Assembly: GCA_024741835.1 (NCBI GenBank)
Contig: JAENRP010000090.1
Coordinates: 99,148 to 156,177, forward strand
DNA length: 57,030 bases
Reading direction: 5' to 3'
From: Diplocarpon mali
Taxonomy: Eukaryota; Ascomycota; Leotiomycetes; Helotiales; Drepanopezizaceae
This document shows positions 55,846 through 57,030 of the stretch, in pieces. Below the pieces are notes generated by a model. It had not been told where the DNA came from and did no database searches. It was given only the letters and a program-made list of their open reading frames with translations. Every line of letters starts with the position of its first letter. Within the stretch, counting starts at the first letter, position 1. Both the position numbers and the translations under genes were made by a program.

Positions 55846-57030
55846 ATAGCTTCTAATTCCAACCGAAATACTAGACCTAAAGACCTCTAACTCTCTCAAA
55901 AGAACTAGCAATAATAGTTCAATGATTTAAAGCTTTACTTTAAGAGTAAAGGCATTAAAATAGCGATTTAAAAGACACTTATTAAATACATAAGAATAGC
56001 CCCTTATACTCCCTCTACCGATTCATCTACTTCTACTTTAATAGCTAATATAACTGCTAAGGATTTATTAAATATATTAAATAAGCTTAGCTTAAGAGCT
56101 TTAGTAAATAATAACCGAGAATCCTAAAGGCAGATTTTAAATATGGAAAAGGAGAAGGAGTATAGGCTGGCCTTAGCTAAATGCAAGCTTAAGATTAATA
56201 GAAGTTTAAGCAATAAAGACTGAGATTTTATTCGAATTTATAATAATATAATAATAAGATAGGATACTTTAAAAGCAAAATACTCTTAAACAACTGCCTT
56301 TAACACTTAGCATCTATTATAACAAATCACTTTATTTTAATATAGAAAAGATAAAGATAGTAAGGATATAAATATAAATATAGACTCTACTTAATTTATA
56401 CTATATAAAGTAAGGAGGAGAGTAAGAGCCGCAAATCTTAAAATAGCTATAACTTTTAAAGAAACTCAGCTCTTTAGTTTCCTACTTAATAGCCTTCCTC
56501 TTAAGTTCACTATTGTAAAATAATCTCTTCTTATCTAACCCAACCTTAAGATCTATAAGAAGATCGACCTCCTTCGAACTATTAAGTAAGACCTTAAAGG
56601 ATACTCTAAATTAGCAAATGCCGCATTATAGGGCAAAGATAAGCCTAAGAAGAGGAAGGAGCATAGGATAAGCCCTTAAGCTTATCGGAGATACTACTTC
56701 TATAATAGTACTTATAATATTACTAATTATAAAGTTAAAAGGCAACTGATCGATATAGTTGCTAGCTTTAATATTAAGAAGTAATTAAAGCAGAAGTTAA
56801 AAAGCAAACTGCCCTTATCCTACCGAAGGCCGCAACTACTAAGGAAAGGCAAAGGAAAAGGCTATTTAGCCAGAACTTTAGTAGATACCTTTAATAATAA
56901 TAGTAGGTTATTTAAACCTAAATCTACTTTTAATAATTTAAATAATAATTATAATAAAGATACTTACGTTTTAAAAGCTGATCTTTATAAGATCTTTAAA
57001 TCTAATTAATATAATAATACTAGTTATATA
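55846..57030 (+). pseudogene. Cop-2 C3 gag and start of protease, truncated by the window
   Basis: Begins at ATA (55846; ATG in C2). Gag is recognisable throughout by near identity to C1/C2: YTPSTDSSTSTLIANITAK, ILNMEKEKEYRLALAKCK, QLFSFLLNSLP. The knuckle remnant RRYYFYNSTYN is near 56685 and has lost its first Cys. The window ends within NTSYI, the protease start. Stops are TAG/TAA, with one TGA near 56220. Confidence 0.9.

Larger units (their letters stand above)
55246..57030 (+). mobile_element. Cop-2 copy C3, 5' part, plus strand
   Basis: LTR, primer site, leader and gag of a third Cop-2, opposite in orientation to C1/C2, inserted into A3 integrase. Cut by the window end in the protease region. 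The right target copy is not visible (left flank AAGTC). Confidence 0.94.

Noticed and set aside
1..57030. tRNA, rRNA or host protein genes between elements
   Set aside because: Nearly every stretch is assigned to an element by LTR limits or readable retrotransposon protein; none found.

Overview
The window is a nest of LTR retrotransposons in an AT-rich, heavily mutated block. It looks like the repeat compartment of a filamentous ascomycete (Pezizomycotina; species not identifiable from sequence). The reasons are fungal-type Gypsy (one a chromodomain chromovirus) and Copia polyproteins, plus transition-type decay in all copies that fits repeat-induced point mutation (RIP): LTR copies differ almost only by C/T and G/A, TpA is abundant, and nearly all in-frame stops are TAG or TAA at Gln/Trp-type positions. 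I see no host gene, rRNA, tRNA or CRISPR array.

Five families are recognisable; the names are mine. Gyp-1 is a chromovirus with 307-bp LTRs: copy A1 at 1-5946 (-, cut by the window start), A2 at 10367-25480 (-, complete, duplicated target GTATA), A3 at 43731-55245 (+, broken by a later insertion). Gyp-2 (+) lies at 5947-10366, 25481-25730 and 25934-26394. Gyp-3 (+) has an LTR and primer site at 26395-26635, gag at 26924-29249, protease and pol at 35439-40107, then an extra ~1,100-codon ORF at 40381-43730. Cop-1 (198-bp LTRs) is complete at 14400-21956 (-, duplicated ATAGA) with a solo LTR at 25731-25928 (duplicated CTTAA). Cop-2 (195-bp LTRs) has C1 at 29250-35433 (-, TAGAG), C2 at 46945-53083 (-, AAACT) and C3 at 55246-57030 (+, cut by the window end).

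Order of events: Gyp-2 was split by A2 (and flanked or split by A1) and by a Cop-1 copy now reduced to a solo LTR; Cop-1 then entered A2. Gyp-3 was split by C1 and then by A3; C2 and C3 entered A3. Each exactly duplicated 5-bp target supports this. Cop-1 is the least decayed: one 1,838-codon frame interrupted only by stops.

Three things go beyond routine retrotransposons. (1) A strict 23-bp hairpin-forming unit occurs in two unrelated families: six copies in the Gyp-3 ORFs, and ten in-frame tandem copies plus three 3'-end copies in each complete Cop-2 element. (2) Cop-1 and Gyp-1 both carry, between pol and the 3' LTR, an antisense reading frame with the same six-position Cys spacing; the Cop-1 one also has an AT-hook-like motif and a GC-rich Ala/Pro tail. 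(3) Gyp-3 carries a large unrecognised ORF in the position where env-like genes occur. All protein genes here are broken; any biochemical role belongs to the families, not to these copies.
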